DNA of 64,000 nucleotides from Gigantopelta aegis (Eukaryota; Mollusca; Gastropoda; Neomphalida; Peltospiridae): assembly GCF_016097555.1 (NCBI RefSeq), contig NW_024533064.1:34339-98338 (forward strand), in the 5' to 3' direction. The position numbers were made by a program, and so were the translations under genes. Every line of letters begins with the position of its first letter. Position 1 is the first letter of the stretch. Of the stretch, positions 1 to 11,917 are shown piece after piece. Below the pieces are notes generated by a model, which saw only the letters and a list, made by a program, of their open reading frames with translations, ran no database searches and was not told the DNA's origin.

Positions 1-1016
1 TCATCTGAAGTGTCCTTAACTCCACTTCAAAACTCATCACAAACTTATCTCTTATGAAGCATCATCGTCCAGACACTCAGCTCACCTTTTTTTTTTTTTT
101 TTTTATGCTTCTACAGCTGCTAGCAACACTCTTGGCTATCCCATTGACACTCGGGCATAATATGCTATTTTTTTTTCTACCCAGAACCACCTCCTCTTGC
201 CCTAGTGCCACCTTTGGTTCCCACAACTACCAAACCCATGATCCCACCATTAATTCTATTCGCTCAATTGTGACGTTCTCGTGGTACTCTCTTCTGTGGT
301 GGATATGGTCTTCTTATGCCCGCCCATTTATGCCCAATCCAGTATTCCACCACCTCCTCCACTTATAACACCAATGACATCATCTCCTCTTGTTATGTCT
401 CATCAAAGTCTACTCGGAAATAACATGTTCTTGCCACATAGACCACACCCACCTCACCATCTACCCTCATTCGCAAATCCTCCTTCTTCTATTCCTCCTC
501 TCATACAGTGACACACTTGACCGAGAACAATCAAACAATCACAGACTATCCTCCACAGTCCTGTTACCCATAGACCAGTGATAGTAGATCCAGTTAAACT
601 AAGGAACGAAAAGACTGAGGAGGGCAATAAATCCACTTGTTCAAAGTCAAAGACAATGGCATCTATTGATGAATTATATCGTGTTGTTAAAGATGGTGGA
701 GTTTACGAAAGGAGAAGATGAAGATCAACCAACAATAATACCAGATCAGAAGAGACTACTATGGCTACTGAAGAAGAGAAGACATGTTTATACAGATGAA
801 GAGAAGAAGACAATGTCTAATACTGAAGAAGAAGAAGAGAAGACAATGTCTAATACTGAAGAAGAAGAGAAGACAATGTTTAATACTGAAGAAGATACTG
901 AAGAAGATATACCGCCTTTGGTAAGTACTGAAGATGAGCCTGTTTTGACAAATACTGAAGAAGAAGATGAAAGAGCTGTTATTAATTCTGAGAAAACAGG
1001 GAAAGAGGAAACCTAG
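1..1016 (+). CDS. Unrecognised gene, 5' part: Pro-rich then Glu-rich low-complexity segment
   Basis: I do not recognise this gene. About 281-511 reads as a Pro/Ser/His-rich stretch (IPPPPPLITP, PHRPHPPHHLPSF). About 590-710 gives KLRNEKTEEG followed by MASIDELYRVVKDGGVYERR, which looks like real coding sequence. About 760-1016 encodes near-repeats of EEEKTMSNTEEE, a strongly acidic run. The pieces lie in different frames, so either short introns or base-level errors separate them. Such Pro-rich then Glu/Lys-rich composition is common in nuclear scaffold or chromatin proteins, but no diagnostic domain is present here. It probably belongs to the same gene as the Lys-rich segment that follows. 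The start lies outside the window or cannot be chosen. A poly-T run sits at about 87-104. Confidence 0.35.
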
Positions 1017-1401
1017 TGGATTAAGTGAAGGGAAAATCCCTTCAAAATCTAAACGAAAACAGAAACTAGAACTGGTATCACTTTCAAAATCTCTTGCAAC
1101 TGAAGAAGGGGCTATAGAAGGTGAGGTGATAGCCATGCAGTGCTTTAAAAAGAAGAAGAAAAAGAAAAAGAAAGAAAGAGAAAAGGAGAGAGAGAAAGGA
1201 CGTCATAACAAACATGATAAACATTCGGATAACAGCAAAATTAAAAAGACAAAGAAGTCAAAGAGAAAGAGAAAGATTTGGAGAGTACTTCGCAAACTGA
1301 AGATGAAGATTTATTGCAAGAAAACAAAAAGGATAAGAAAATTTGTCATGATAATGATAATGGTAAGTGTTGATTATGTTAGTTTGATAAAACTTCTTTG
1401 A
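967..1401 (+). CDS. Unrecognised gene: Lys-rich, basic low-complexity segment
   Basis: The open frame encodes KPSGLSEGKIPSKSKRKQK, then an uninterrupted Lys run (nine K) merging into EREKEREKGRHNKHDKHSD and KKTKKSKRKRK. This is a highly basic, disordered stretch with many possible nuclear localisation signals. Another frame continues with ESTSQTEDEDLLQENKKDKK, so a one-base frame change near 1277 is likely. A splice donor (GGTAAGTG) follows at about 1361. Function unknown; a nucleic-acid or chromatin contact is a weak inference from composition only. It follows the acidic segment with frame overlap, consistent with one protein of alternating charge blocks. Confidence 0.35.
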   Translation: MKELLLILRKQGKRKPSGLSEGKIPSKSKRKQKLELVSLSKSLATEEGAIEGEVIAMQCFKKKKKKKKKEREKEREKGRHNKHDKHSDNSKIKKTKKSKRKRKIWRVLRKLKMKIYCKKTKRIRKFVMIMIMVSVDYVSLIKLL

Positions 1402-1831
1402 CTTATAAAATGTGAACTATCTGTCAAATATTTTAGAGACAGATGATGTAACATAATAAAATGTAAACTTTGTAATTAGAGCAAATTTCAATTTAATAAT
1501 AATTTAATAATAATAATAAATAAATTATTTATTTTTATTTAATAGAAGGAGAAAGACATCATCAAAAAATATTCCTCTACAGTATCAAATGAAAGGTATT
1601 AACATTTTATAAAGATCACTAAATTACTCATATTTGTCATGAAAACTTAATACATGATTTATCCTACATCCTTAAACTTTCCAAATGATAAAGTGTAGGT
1701 CCAAAATACACTAAAGTATTCTATCATTATACTATAATACTCCATTTATCTACTAGAAGCTTCCACATGTTATATTATTATTCTACTATATCTTAAAATT
1801 GTTTTTTTTAAATTGTGCTCCTATGTTATAG

Positions 1832-2240
1832 ATCTTACTGTTCATCAACTGGAGTGGGGAATATCGGATGACCCTTCTTCTTCCTATACCAAGTCACACT
1901 CAGGACCATGCCCACAGAAAACTACTGCCCCAAGTAAGACTGAATTCATTCCACCATCTAACTCTAATATATCGTTGCCATAGTTACACCAATCAGTTCC
2001 ACTCAGGGGAGTGTAGAGAGAGATGTGACCACGCCAGCTCCAGGAGAGACTAGAATATTAAGAAGTAGTCGTAAAAGGATTACGAGGACTCCGCTGACAT
2101 AGAAGAACACAATGAAGACGTAAAAGAGGTGAAACCTAAAAAAAGAAAGGAAAACAAAAGGAAAGATCAAGTTATCAGACGTGGTTAACGAACTTGAGAA
2201 GAAGATCAGGTGGTAACTGATGATTTTGATAGCAGTCAAA
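1832..2240 (+). CDS. Unrecognised gene: probable middle exon, Ser/Thr/Lys-rich
   Basis: An acceptor (TTATAG) precedes an open stretch reading LTVHQLEWGISDDPSSSYTK and then PPSNSNISLP. A second frame gives TPAPGETRILRSSRKRITRT at about 2033-2095, then a Lys-rich run (KPKKRKENKRKDQ) and DVVNELEKKIR. These are plausible disordered coding pieces with Arg/Lys clusters, but frame changes make a continuous model impossible by eye. The stretch 1402-1831 before it shows only AT-rich, intron-like sequence. No domain was recognised. Confidence 0.25.
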
Positions 2241-2582
2241 AGGTCAAGATAACAATATAGTATTGAAGGTAGTAGACAGTCATTTGATTTTAATAAGAGA
2301 CGATTATGATATCAATGTATATATAATATTGTTCATTTTGTAGAAGGAGAAGATGATCCAGGAAATTACCTCCATCTTTTTCTATATATATGAGTTACGT
2401 AATAAATTATTCAGTGGGTATCCTACTCGTACTGTACACGCTTTTACTTACAAGTTCAAAGTGAGACACATCGTCCTCCACTTCACTGGGTAAGTAGAAT
2501 TACGACACAGTCTAAACACTGTTATTTAAATAGTCATTGAAAGTCTCTATGGTAATACTTTATTAATGATCCTTGACAGATC

Positions 2583-3230
2583 CATGTTTTGAAGCGCGTG
2601 GGAGGTTTACCAGACACCTGTCATATGTGTCGTCTACTTGATGCTGAGTCAGTTAAATATTTGTGTCAATCACAGAGATTGAAGTGCCTCCCATATTGGA
2701 CCAGCTGGTCGATAATACTTTCAGTACTAAAGGACGCAAAGGTCCACATTACAACTAACAGTACAGTTCTAGTAATATTAGTTTTTATTAATTTTTAATT
2801 TATTATAATAATAAGTATCCTGTTGTTTTATATTTATAGTTGTTGATTTAAGTCAGGAGATCCTTTGTCATTTGTGTCTAATCCTGAGATTCTTCATCAT
2901 AAAGTACCACAATGTACTTTGTGGAGTCACAGTCTAAAAAGAAGACAACACGCAAACAGTAAGTGTTATATGACTGTGTTGTCAGTGTTGTTTCCTCCTC
3001 TCTCTCTCTCTTACTCAGAACTTATCACAAGTTTCTCTCTCACCAAGAACGTACACAAAAAGATTCTTCAACTCACTATTTCAGAAGACGAAAGAACAGA
3101 TCAGCGAAGAAGAGATAAAAAATTGATACAGAGAAGAAAATCTAGCCGTACCAAAAAGAAACCACCTCCCCTTTTATCTATGAGATCTAGATCAGTATCA
3201 CCTGACAACTCAGCACACAAGTATGTAGAA
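2583..3230 (+). CDS. Unrecognised gene: further exons, basic
   Basis: Two or three short exons are suggested by splice-like borders. About 2583-2765 reads in one frame as KRVGGLPDTCHMCRLLDAES and in another as ITEIEVPPILDQLVDNTFST; the true frame is undecided. About 2850-2960 gives NPEILHHKVPQCTLWSHSLK. About 3062-3222 gives SEDERTDQRRRDKKLIQRRK followed by KKKPPPLLSMRSRSVSPDN, basic and Ser-rich, and ends in a GTATGT donor. A pyrimidine-rich tract (CT repeats) at about 2996-3014 sits in the preceding intron. This resembles the disordered parts upstream and leads directly into the zinc-ribbon exon. No function is assigned. Confidence 0.25.
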
Positions 3231-3279
3231 AAACATGTCATATTGATATTATACATTTACTCTCTCTTCTTTCATTAAG

Positions 3280-3507
3280 GCAACTCAGTGGAGGAGGTCG
3301 GTCGAAAAAACCATGTCCTAATTGTGGTATCATGGTTTTATGTAAAGCAAAAAAGTGTAGAAATTGTGGAAATTGTTTGGTGTCTTCACTTTTGGTCGTC
3401 GTGTTTGTATTGTATGTGGACATATTTATTTGGCAAGAATGGCATCCTGTTTTAAATGTAAACAACCACTGGATAAAGCGCCTACTGCCTTGCCCAGGAT
3501 GTCACTG
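3280..3507 (+). CDS. Exon with a double zinc-ribbon-like cysteine pattern
   Basis: An acceptor at 3278-3279 and a donor (TG|GTGAGT) at 3507 bound an exon that begins RQLSGGGRSKKPCPNCG and continues to KAKKCRNCGN. In another frame, reached by a one-base shift near 3390, it reads FGRRVCIVCGHIYLARMASC followed by FKCKQPLDKAP. The spacing CPxCG-x9-CxxCG, then CxxCG-x10-CxxC, is that of paired zinc-ribbon knuckles, as in double zinc ribbon domains. The original frame is also open to the exon end but loses the second cysteine set, so a frame error (assembly or mutation) is the simpler reading. Zinc ribbons of this kind bind nucleic acid or protein; the role here is unknown. Confidence 0.45.
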
Positions 3508-5600
3508 GTGAGTCATTATTATGTCATGATGTGTCATTATAAAAGGATGTAATAATGATGTCATTATAAATTATGTCATAATATGCATAGTGAATTTCAA
3601 ATCATATTGATTCATGTACTCCTCTAATAGACCCAAAAGATCAAATAGAGGGGTACAAGACAATTACGCTCTGCTAAATTTGATTTCAAATTTGGTGTTA
3701 AAAAGCGTCGTCGTGTTCATGTTGCTGTCTCCTCGACAACCTCACCTCCTAGGACATACTGTGAACTTTCATGGAACCACACGTGAGGGAGATAGCCCTG
3801 AGTATACGTTTTAATGAAACACCAGAGAGTTTCAACATGAAAAGAAAAAGAAGGTGATAAAGAGCGACATCTTGGTATGGAACAATGTCATGATGTTATA
3901 TTATGTTGTACTTGAAAGCGAATAGGTTATCATGGTTTAAAAATTCCATGGAATGATGCTGATTGGCCTACTTATTAATTCTAATGGAAACACCAAAGTT
4001 TTGTCTACAAAGTAATGATACCCTCGAATATACTCTTGACACGTATACTACTATTATCTCTATTCTCTCTCTCTCACAACACAAACAAAAACACACACAA
4101 CACAAGGAACTATGTGTGTTAAAGTGTATACGTTTTTCATAGCAAATCAGATGTGTTTGAAATGGTTTTAAAAATCTTGATTTACCTCTGGACAAGAGGC
4201 GAACTTGTTTGTAAAGAAACTTCAAGCTCTTGGTCTCCCATCCTAAACAGGTAAAGGAAAATATTATTTGTTAAGTCACAAGTGACACTTGTTTTAGGTC
4301 TCCTATCTGTAGCTTATCTCTTCTGAAGATCTTTTTGCATGATGGATGCCTTGGAGGAACCAGTACAGAAGAAGTCCATCCAACATTTGGAGGACTGTTA
4401 GTGTCCACAGTACTCCATTGTATGTCCTATGAGGACACTTTATAATGTAAACCTGTCTATAAAGAACCAATATTATATCATACTTTATACTAACCCTATT
4501 AAAAACGAGGAAAACCCTTTAATTAGGACAGTTGTTTAGTAGGCCGTCACAATAATCAAACCTTTATTTAACATGAATTTACTTATAGTAATGGGGATTA
4601 TTTTATTATTTAGAGATTTTTTCTTTTCTTCCTTTCAGAGTCCTTCATCTCCTCAAACTACTGGAGGAAACTGTATCCTCACAATTATTGCCCATCATCT
4701 CTTCCCACAACATCTTTCAGTGGAGGTCCCTCTTGTGAGTAGCTTCATTGGAGAAGACAAAGAGAATGGTAAGAAGACTACCAACACCACATGACGAGTA
4801 ATAATACAATGATTTATTGTTTTCACATTCATTTTGTCTTTAAATAATCTGGTATTGGGTTATTGTAATAGGATTTGTAATCAAACACTTCAGAAGTCAC
4901 TTGTAGTGATGGTCAGTCAATATCAATGTTAAGATCTTGGAATGGAGACAAATTCTTGTGTCTATTAGAGATATGGAGACGATACTTTCTGAGGTACTTA
5001 ACATACATTAGATTTATTGTGGTAATAATATGAATACCCTTTAGGTCAATCGTAGTGCTTTTTTTTTTAATACATTAGATTTATTTGGTTTATAATGATG
5101 AATACCCTTTAGTCAATTATGTTTTTTTCATCTTTCTATGTTATAAGAAACTGATCATAGAGACTCAGATTCCCACAAGTCAACAAACTAATCTTCTCAA
5201 GCAGCTGGTGTTATCTCAATGAGAGTGCCCCTGGTCGTTTGATAAGACTACGTTGACGTACAACGGTTAATGGATGATTTGGAATACCACTGCATATCGG
5301 TAGTGACAACAGTGATCCACAATACAAGGTGGTTATTATCTCAATACATATAGTTATAATAATCTATGTTTTCAGAGATATAGAGATCGCGCACATCTCC
5401 ACAGCAACTCATGTATACCACATCGAACATTTTATCCTGCTTTTACTAGCGGTACTAACTCTGCAGGAATAGTTCCAGAAGATTGAGGCTAGTCAAGGTA
5501 GTGTGATATCATGCCAGTACCTCCTCCCAGATGACTGAATTGTTTGTGTTCATTAGTGTCAGAGTTAGCTAGCAGTATGCAGACCTACTTGAACTTATTA
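3508..5600 (+). other. Exon fragments and introns of the unrecognised gene; no firm model
   Basis: Isolated coding-looking pieces occur. About 3650-3790 reads LRSAKFDFKFGVKKRRRVHV followed by AVSSTTSPPRTYCELSWNH. About 4640-4790 reads PSSPQTTGGNCILTIIAHHL with splice signals on both sides. About 5590-5690 reads ENQIKETEEEIHSKLHIIV, which could be a short coiled coil. Between them the sequence is AT-rich and looks intronic. No family was recognised, and I could not decide whether this is one gene or several. Confidence 0.2.
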
Positions 5601-5724
5601 AGCCAACAGATATGGAGACATTCTAGGCAAATCTCACAGGGATTGAAAATCAAATCAAAGAAACAGAAGAGGAAATTCATAGTAAACTGCATATTATTGT
5701 GTTAGCTATTTACAACACCTCTCT

Positions 5725-5800
5725 CGCTCATCTCTCTCTCTCTCTCTCTCGCTCCTATCTCTCCTCTCTCTCTCTCTCTCAACATCTCTCTCTCTCTCTC
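5725..5800 (+). repeat. (CT)n microsatellite
   Basis: Imperfect CT dinucleotide runs broken by single bases, continuing weakly to 5803. Similar short runs occur at 6115-6126, 7436-7480 and 8608-8660. Confidence 0.85.
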
Positions 5801-5834
5801 CCCTCAGCTCTTCACTGGAACTTAACTTACTACA

Positions 5835-6240
5835 AAAAAACCTCCTTGGTGGCCGTGATTTGTGTCAAACTCTCACTGATGAAATCAGTTTCCTCACAGT
5901 ATCAAACCACACTCATATGGCTGAAATAGTTCGTCTTAGTCGAGTCATGTCTCATCACTTCATGAGTTAGACTCACATGTTGATAGCTCTCAGCTACTTC
6001 CCTTATATCATAGCTCCACCCCCTCTCTTTGTGTATTATAATCTTAGTAACGATAGTCACTTTGTGAAAAGGTCTATCCTTGCTGCTACTCACGCTATCG
6101 ATCTCGCTCTTCGCTCTCTCTCTCTCGTACTCACTTTCTTGTTATGTATACTAATATTTGTACATAACAGAGCAAGTGGAGTGTATTTTATAAGTATTCG
6201 TACATTACTGTATGCTCTCAATAGTTTTTATTTATCTTAG
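5835..6240 (+). CDS. Unrecognised gene, probable 3' end with hydrophobic segment
   Basis: Two frames join into a protein-like sequence. The first gives LLGGRDLCQTLTDEISFLTV followed by NHTHMAEIVRLSRVMSHHFM. The second gives YFPYIIAPPPLFVYYNLSND, then HFVKRSILAATHAIDLALRS, then a strongly hydrophobic LVLTFLLCILIFV and a stop at 6238-6240. The hydrophobic stretch could be a membrane segment or a buried helix. A one-base frame change near 5970 separates the two parts. A CT-rich tract upstream (5725-5800) may act as a long polypyrimidine tract or simply be a microsatellite. I do not recognise the family. The next gene starts after about 500 bp of AT-rich sequence. Confidence 0.3.
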
Positions 6241-6765
6241 TTTGTTTCCATGGCACTCAAACATTATTTATGGCCACAAGTTCTATAGACAGTCTTATTT
6301 CTATTAAAGTCATATGTAGTTGTAGTATATACAAGGTTCATGCTTTTTATTACTAATTAGACAACTATTGTAATTTTCACTTCTTTGTGAACAGTGTACA
6401 CATAATATTATATTATATAGAAATAATTAATATAAAATTTATAGTTTAGATTGTATGAAAAGATGCCATATAAACGTTACATAGTTGCGGATAGTGTTGG
6501 GGTTTCATAAAAACAAATTGGCTAAAGTGTATAATTTTACCTCTCTCGTCTTTTATGGGCTCTGTGTAGTTACGATATCTAGAGGAAGGTATGTTTGTAA
6601 CTTACGACCAGTTAAGTTATAATTCAATAGTGGACATAATAGATTTATTTTAATACAAATTTGTATAGATAACGAATGACGTTACTTTAATGAATAATAT
6701 TAGTTCAGATGTTTAACTAGCTAGCTAGCCCTAGATAATGTTTATGTTGAATGTTTTTCTCTTAG
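6241..6765. other. Intergenic, AT-rich, no gene seen
   Basis: No coding-looking stretch on either strand. It contains a palindromic CTAGCTAGCTAG run at about 6717-6728. Confidence 0.6.
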
Positions 6766-7028
6766 CAGTTTGACAGCATGAACGAGAGTGGATCTGATAA
6801 TTTCATCCTCTCATATTTCACCTCTCCATCTGGAGATATTTCACCTCCTACATCTGGCGTAGTTACCTGTTTATATATTTTATTAAAAGCATGCAATGAT
6901 TATTCTAAAGTCAAAAGAAAAAATAAAAAAAGTTATTACTATCATTATAAGATTACATAACTCTCATGTTATAGAGTATATATATAACATTCTTTTTTAA
7001 TGGTAGCTTCTCTCTTTTGTCTGCTACT

Positions 7029-7107
7029 ATCGGGATTGGAATTGGAAGCATGGTCTTGATATGCCTTAGTTTGTTGTTGCTGTGGTTGTTGCTGTGTATA
7101 TGTGTAA
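7029..7107 (+). other. Transmembrane segment of RTK copy A
   Basis: An open frame gives about 26 hydrophobic residues (IGIGSMVLICLSLLLLWLLL plus CICV) followed by basic KHNRK, the usual stop-transfer border of a single-pass type I receptor. Confidence 0.7.
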
Positions 7108-8607
7108 AACACAATAGAAAAGAAAAAAATGACTTTGGCTCCAAAATATGCCAAAAGGCAGAGTATTAGATGTACCTAACCCAGGTTATAATGGTAAAAA
7201 TAAAGATAAATAATTGGAGATGCAGGAGGATTTATCAGATGTGTTCTCCATGCTCTTTCATCAGGGAGATAATGGATTGCTGTCGTAGGACGTGCTGCAG
7301 CCATGGGTAGCATGTAATAGCTGGAGAAAACTAATACCATTAAACGAGTCACACTCAACCACAACCGTTTCTACTCCTCCATAGGATAATAGAGTATGGA
7401 AGATGAAATAAATGAATGACTATATCGGACGCTCTCTCATCTCCCGTCTCTCTCGTCTCATTATCTCTCTCTCTCTCTCATTCTAGAGGTTATCTCTGTT
7501 GCATATTTCGTATGGTCTTCTGATCAATAGAAGTGGTAAGGCATATTTAGATGATGAACGTCCAAGAGGAAGCAGTATTTGACAATTACTATAGTGAAAG
7601 TCCAACAAAGTTGTCCATTTATTACTTTGCTATTATACGACATATATTATTATAGATATAGTAAGATTAATGATGCCTTACCAAGTTTTTAACTGTGAGA
7701 AAAACCATGTGAAAAATTGATATCCAAACTTAACATTGTTATAAATCAACACAAATGGCTATCTAGTCCTCACATTAACTTATACACCTTGACATGTTAA
7801 CAGTTTTGTATAGTAGTACAGTTTGTATAGTAGTAACGGTAATGTATATGTACAGTTAATATAGGAATATAGTAACATTGTATGTATGTGGTGTTTATAA
7901 TTTTTGGCATTATTTTACACACACCCACATTGACACTAACGACTACACATCATAAGTTGAGTGGCATTGAAACTTCACCAATGTGTGACAATTATTTATA
8001 TTCATTGTTTAATAAATTATAAATAATTATATTATCTTTTTTATTATATTTAGGACTAATTCTTATGCTACGCTGCAGAGATTGTTCCTGAGAATAGGAA
8101 ATCCAAAAGCAATTACCTCATCAGTATGTTAATTACTGGGAATACTGTATGATTAACAAATTTATTTGCATTATATTAATATGACTTTTATTTATAGCCA
8201 CGGCGAATTGCTTCACCTTATAGTGACCTGTAGTCAGGTAACAATGGACCATAGCACAATATATATGTTCATTTTTATGTTCCTCATGTATGGTAGTACA
8301 TCCAAGTTCACCTTTCCTCTAAAGACATTTCTCAGTCACTTCACCAAAACGTGCGGGGGGGGACACCGTAAGTCCAATCTCAATATACCACATGGAAGTA
8401 TTAATATCACTTGTTTAATTCTAATTATCTATTTTAATGTCATTATTGTAATACTTATTGTTGTTCTCTTAGTCTCCCCTTCAGCTCTAAAGTACACATT
8501 ACATGACTCCAGCTACTGATGAACAAACACTTTATGCCCAAATTGAGTCACTTTCAGTACTATCAATTGACAGAGATGTAATTAGGTTAATACAGATGAT
8601 TTCTACA

Positions 8608-8642
<35 letters not shown>

Positions 8643-8660
8643 ATCTCTCTCTCGTCTATG
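8608..8660 (+). repeat. (CT)n microsatellite in RTK copy A
   Basis: CT dinucleotide run with a few interruptions, directly upstream of the decayed kinase N-lobe exon. Confidence 0.85.
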
Positions 8661-9585
8661 AAGTTTAATTTTTTCCTAGTCTTGCTGACCCTGGGAACTG
8701 GTAATTTGGGGTGTTCAAGGGTCTATGGGAAACTTCATCATTGCCCTCAGAAACAAATTGCAGCCAAAGACATTGAAAGCAAACTCCTTCAATAACTGAT
8801 AAGATTAAGTTCCTACAAGAGGCAGCCATTATGGGTCAGTATTTCATCATCATCCTAATAATTGTCAAGTATATATGAGTGTGACTGTCGGAGAACCAGT
8901 GAGACTTATCTAGAAATACTTTTTAAAATTTAATTTTATTAATTAATAGATTATGTTAGTGTTAGAACTTATGAACTAATGGGAGATCTGAAGAATTATT
9001 TGCAAAAATTAATACCTGAGTAATATGAAACACAGTAACAAATATGTTCATTTTTGTTTTATTAATAGATCTTCAGATAACAATGTTGATCTTACAGTAC
9101 CTCCTCTCCTACTCGGTTTTTGTCGTCAGATTGCCCCCTCAGTATGGAAGTACCTGTCAAGGAAATGTTTCATTCCATAGAGATCTGGCTGCTAGGAAAT
9201 ATTGTTTCAGTGAAGATCTCACATGTAAGGTAATTAATTACATTTAATCTCTATTTCATTCTGTTAACCAACACACTAGTGTTGTTTTAGAAACAAATAG
9301 TTTTTTATTTATTATAAAATCAGACTTGTTTGGTTTATTATAGTTTTTGTTAAAATAAACATTAATAACTACAATTCTGTTATATTTTAATGATTTATTT
9401 ATAAGAAAATAAAAAAATAAACAAATTAAATATAATTGTTATAGCTAGTGAAGTAACTAGATATATAGTTGATTATCTTTACAACTATCATTGTCCATGT
9501 CACAGTTTTATTGTCCAAAATATAGTAAACAAGTCATATTATATCCAACTGTCTATTATTATTACTCAATGATACTATTATTACT

Positions 9586-10447
9586 TTAACAATACGAACT
9601 ATTATTATTAATACTACTATTATTAATAATACTACTATTATTACAATACTACTATTATTACTAATACTACTATTATTACTAATACTACTATATTACTAAT
9701 ACTACTCTATTACTAATACTACTATTATTACTAATACTACTACTATTACTAATACTACTATTATTATTAATACTACTAGTATTACTAATACTACTACTAT
9801 TACTAATACTACTATATTATTATACTACCCTATTATTACTAATACTACTATTATTATTAATACTACTATTATTACGAATACGACTACTATTATATAATAT
9901 CTACTACTATTACGAATACTACTATTATTACTAATACTACTATTATTACTAATACTACTATATTATTACTAATACTACTATTATTACTAAATACTACTAT
10001 TAACTAATACTATACTACTACTATACTAATACTACTATTATTACTAATACTACTATTAGTACTAATACTATACTATTACTAATACTACTATTATTACTAA
10101 TACTACGTATTATTACTAATACGACTATTATTATTAATACTACTACTATTACTAATACTACTATTAGTACTAATACTACTATTAGTACTAATACTACTAT
10201 TATTACTAAGACTACTACGATTACTAAATACTACTATTATTACTAAGACTACTATTATTACTAATACTACTATTTTACTATACTACTATTATTACTCAAT
10301 ACTACTACTATTACTAATACTAACTACTATTACTAATACTACTACTATTACTAATACTACTATTATTACTAATACTAAACTAATGGATTACTAATACTAC
10401 TGATATTACTTAATACTACTATTATTACTAATACTACTACTATTACT
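9586..10447 (+). repeat. Imperfect trinucleotide-rich microsatellite (ACT/ATT based)
   Basis: About 0.86 kb of permuted units of the type CTATTATTACTAATA, with frequent single-base changes. It lies in the intron between the catalytic-loop and DFG exons of decayed RTK copy A. The DFG exon of every intact paralogue is only about 50-75 bp from the catalytic-loop exon, so this is a large local expansion in a gene no longer under constraint. Confidence 0.9.
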
Positions 10448-10915
10448 AGGTTGTTGAAATATTGACTCCTATTAAAAACCACAAGACAAAGATTAGTTTG
10501 GGCTTCTTTATTGGATAATTAACCCTCTTTTAGATAAGTTTACATCTTAACTTTCTTGGCAAATACTTCTCACATAAATTACTATCACAGAGTTCATCTG
10601 GATTAATATATAATGTATATTTTAACCCTTTGTGTGTTGACGTGTTCTTTCATAAAGTTATATATTCACTAAAGTGGATGTATAATAATAAATTTAGTTA
10701 ATCAGTTAATTTCAATTATCAAAAATACAATTTATATAAACAGCACAGTTATAATTTTAGAATATAAATATTGTTCATACACTTAATTTTTGGTGATATT
10801 CTTCTTATTAAGAATAATTTTGGACTTTTCATTACATAAACAGACATTGCCAATAGCATACTAACATCATTAAACAAATTAATATTAGGAAAATTTATAG
10901 TACATAAATTTATCA
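10448..10915. other. AT-rich remainder of the expanded intron of RTK copy A
   Basis: No coding-looking sequence on the + strand. A - strand open frame across 10749-11051 is the mirror of the decayed DFG exon plus AT-rich DNA and was discarded. Confidence 0.5.
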
Positions 10916-11917
10916 TTAATAGGTTGGGGATTTTGTCCCCTTGCTCGGGATTTAATGGACGAAGATTATTACATCTCAAAAGTGGCAAAATCCCAATAAA
11001 ATGGACAGCACCGGAGGTACCCATTGAGATGTTCCATTTAATTATTAACATAAATTTTTGTAGGCTCTCTCTTTTCGTAAATACTCCTCACTAGTGATGT
11101 ATGGAGTTATGGAGTATTGGTTTTTGAAATATGGAGCCTAGGAAAAGAAGCCATTTCTATTTTCTCAACAAACAATCAACAGGTCTTTTAACTATTAAGT
11201 ATTTTAAAGGAGAATCTCTACTTCCTTAGACTCTCGCCAGGTTGAAGATGGATACCGACTTCCACCTCCTCCTGGATGTCCTAGAATGATTTATAAAATG
11301 ATGATAACTTGTTGGTTATTTGTGATTTCCTATTGACAAAATATAAATTTAATGATTGTCTATTTAACATTAAATATTTAAACAATCTGTGATCCTTATC
11401 TAGGAATCCAGAGACCTCTAGACGACCTTCAATATTTGAAGAACTTGAGGCTCTTTTGTCAGGTGATGAATTGATTTGTTACAATGGTCTGATGAAGATC
11501 GAGCAGTTCCACCCACAGCTTCTCTTTTTAGCGTAGATTTAAGTGTATCTGAGAACTTATATTCAGACTTACAAATGGCATATATTTCATCAACTGTATA
11601 ATCTATTTTATTACTGTGATTTTTATATTTTACAACTGACAATAAAATGTATATAACTTTAAAGGCATATATTAAAAGTAGACTGTAATTATCCTTGATC
11701 ATTAATACATAAAATCTAGAAATTGTATTATCCAATCAAACTCTTAGGGTGTACTTTAACTCATAGGGGTGACCTCAATAATTGTTGGTTGATAGACCAG
11801 AGTCCAGTCCAACCTCCAAATTATATTAACCCCCTTCTGTATTTGTAGTGCAATTTTTAGAATCCAGGATGTGGTAGAATCAAAGTCTATGTGAAATGAG
11901 ATGATGATCATGACAAT

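Larger units (their letters stand above)
6770..11600 (+). pseudogene. RTK copy A, decayed receptor tyrosine kinase
   Basis: Pieces occur in RTK order. A stalk exon at 6778-6870 reads SPSGDISPPTSGVV. A membrane exon at 7005-7168 reads ATIGIGIGSMVLICLSLLLL and ends in a basic KHNRKEK. A tail exon at 8505-8589 reads DEQTLYAQIESLSVLSIDRD. The kinase N-lobe at 8690-8905 keeps GTGNFG and AAKTLKA, then [13 protein letters not shown]. The catalytic-loop exon at 9070-9232 has lost HRDLAARN order (FIPIDLAARK in one frame). The DFG exon at 10920-11030 reads DEDYYIS and IPIKWTAPE across frames. C-lobe exons at 11060-11160 and 11228-11310 keep [12 protein letters not shown], and the last exon at 11403-11590 ends SENLYSDLQM. 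Several frame breaks and an internal microsatellite leave no usable frame. No ectodomain or signal peptide was found upstream, so the 5' half may be lost. Confidence 0.7.

Noticed and set aside
765-1136. - strand open frame of 123 codons
   Set aside because: Mirror of the Glu/Lys-rich coding stretch; gives only Phe/Ser/Leu low complexity.
9586-10447. Centromeric or telomeric satellite
   Set aside because: The repeat is an irregular ACT/ATT microsatellite limited to one intron; telomere TTAGGG units are absent.
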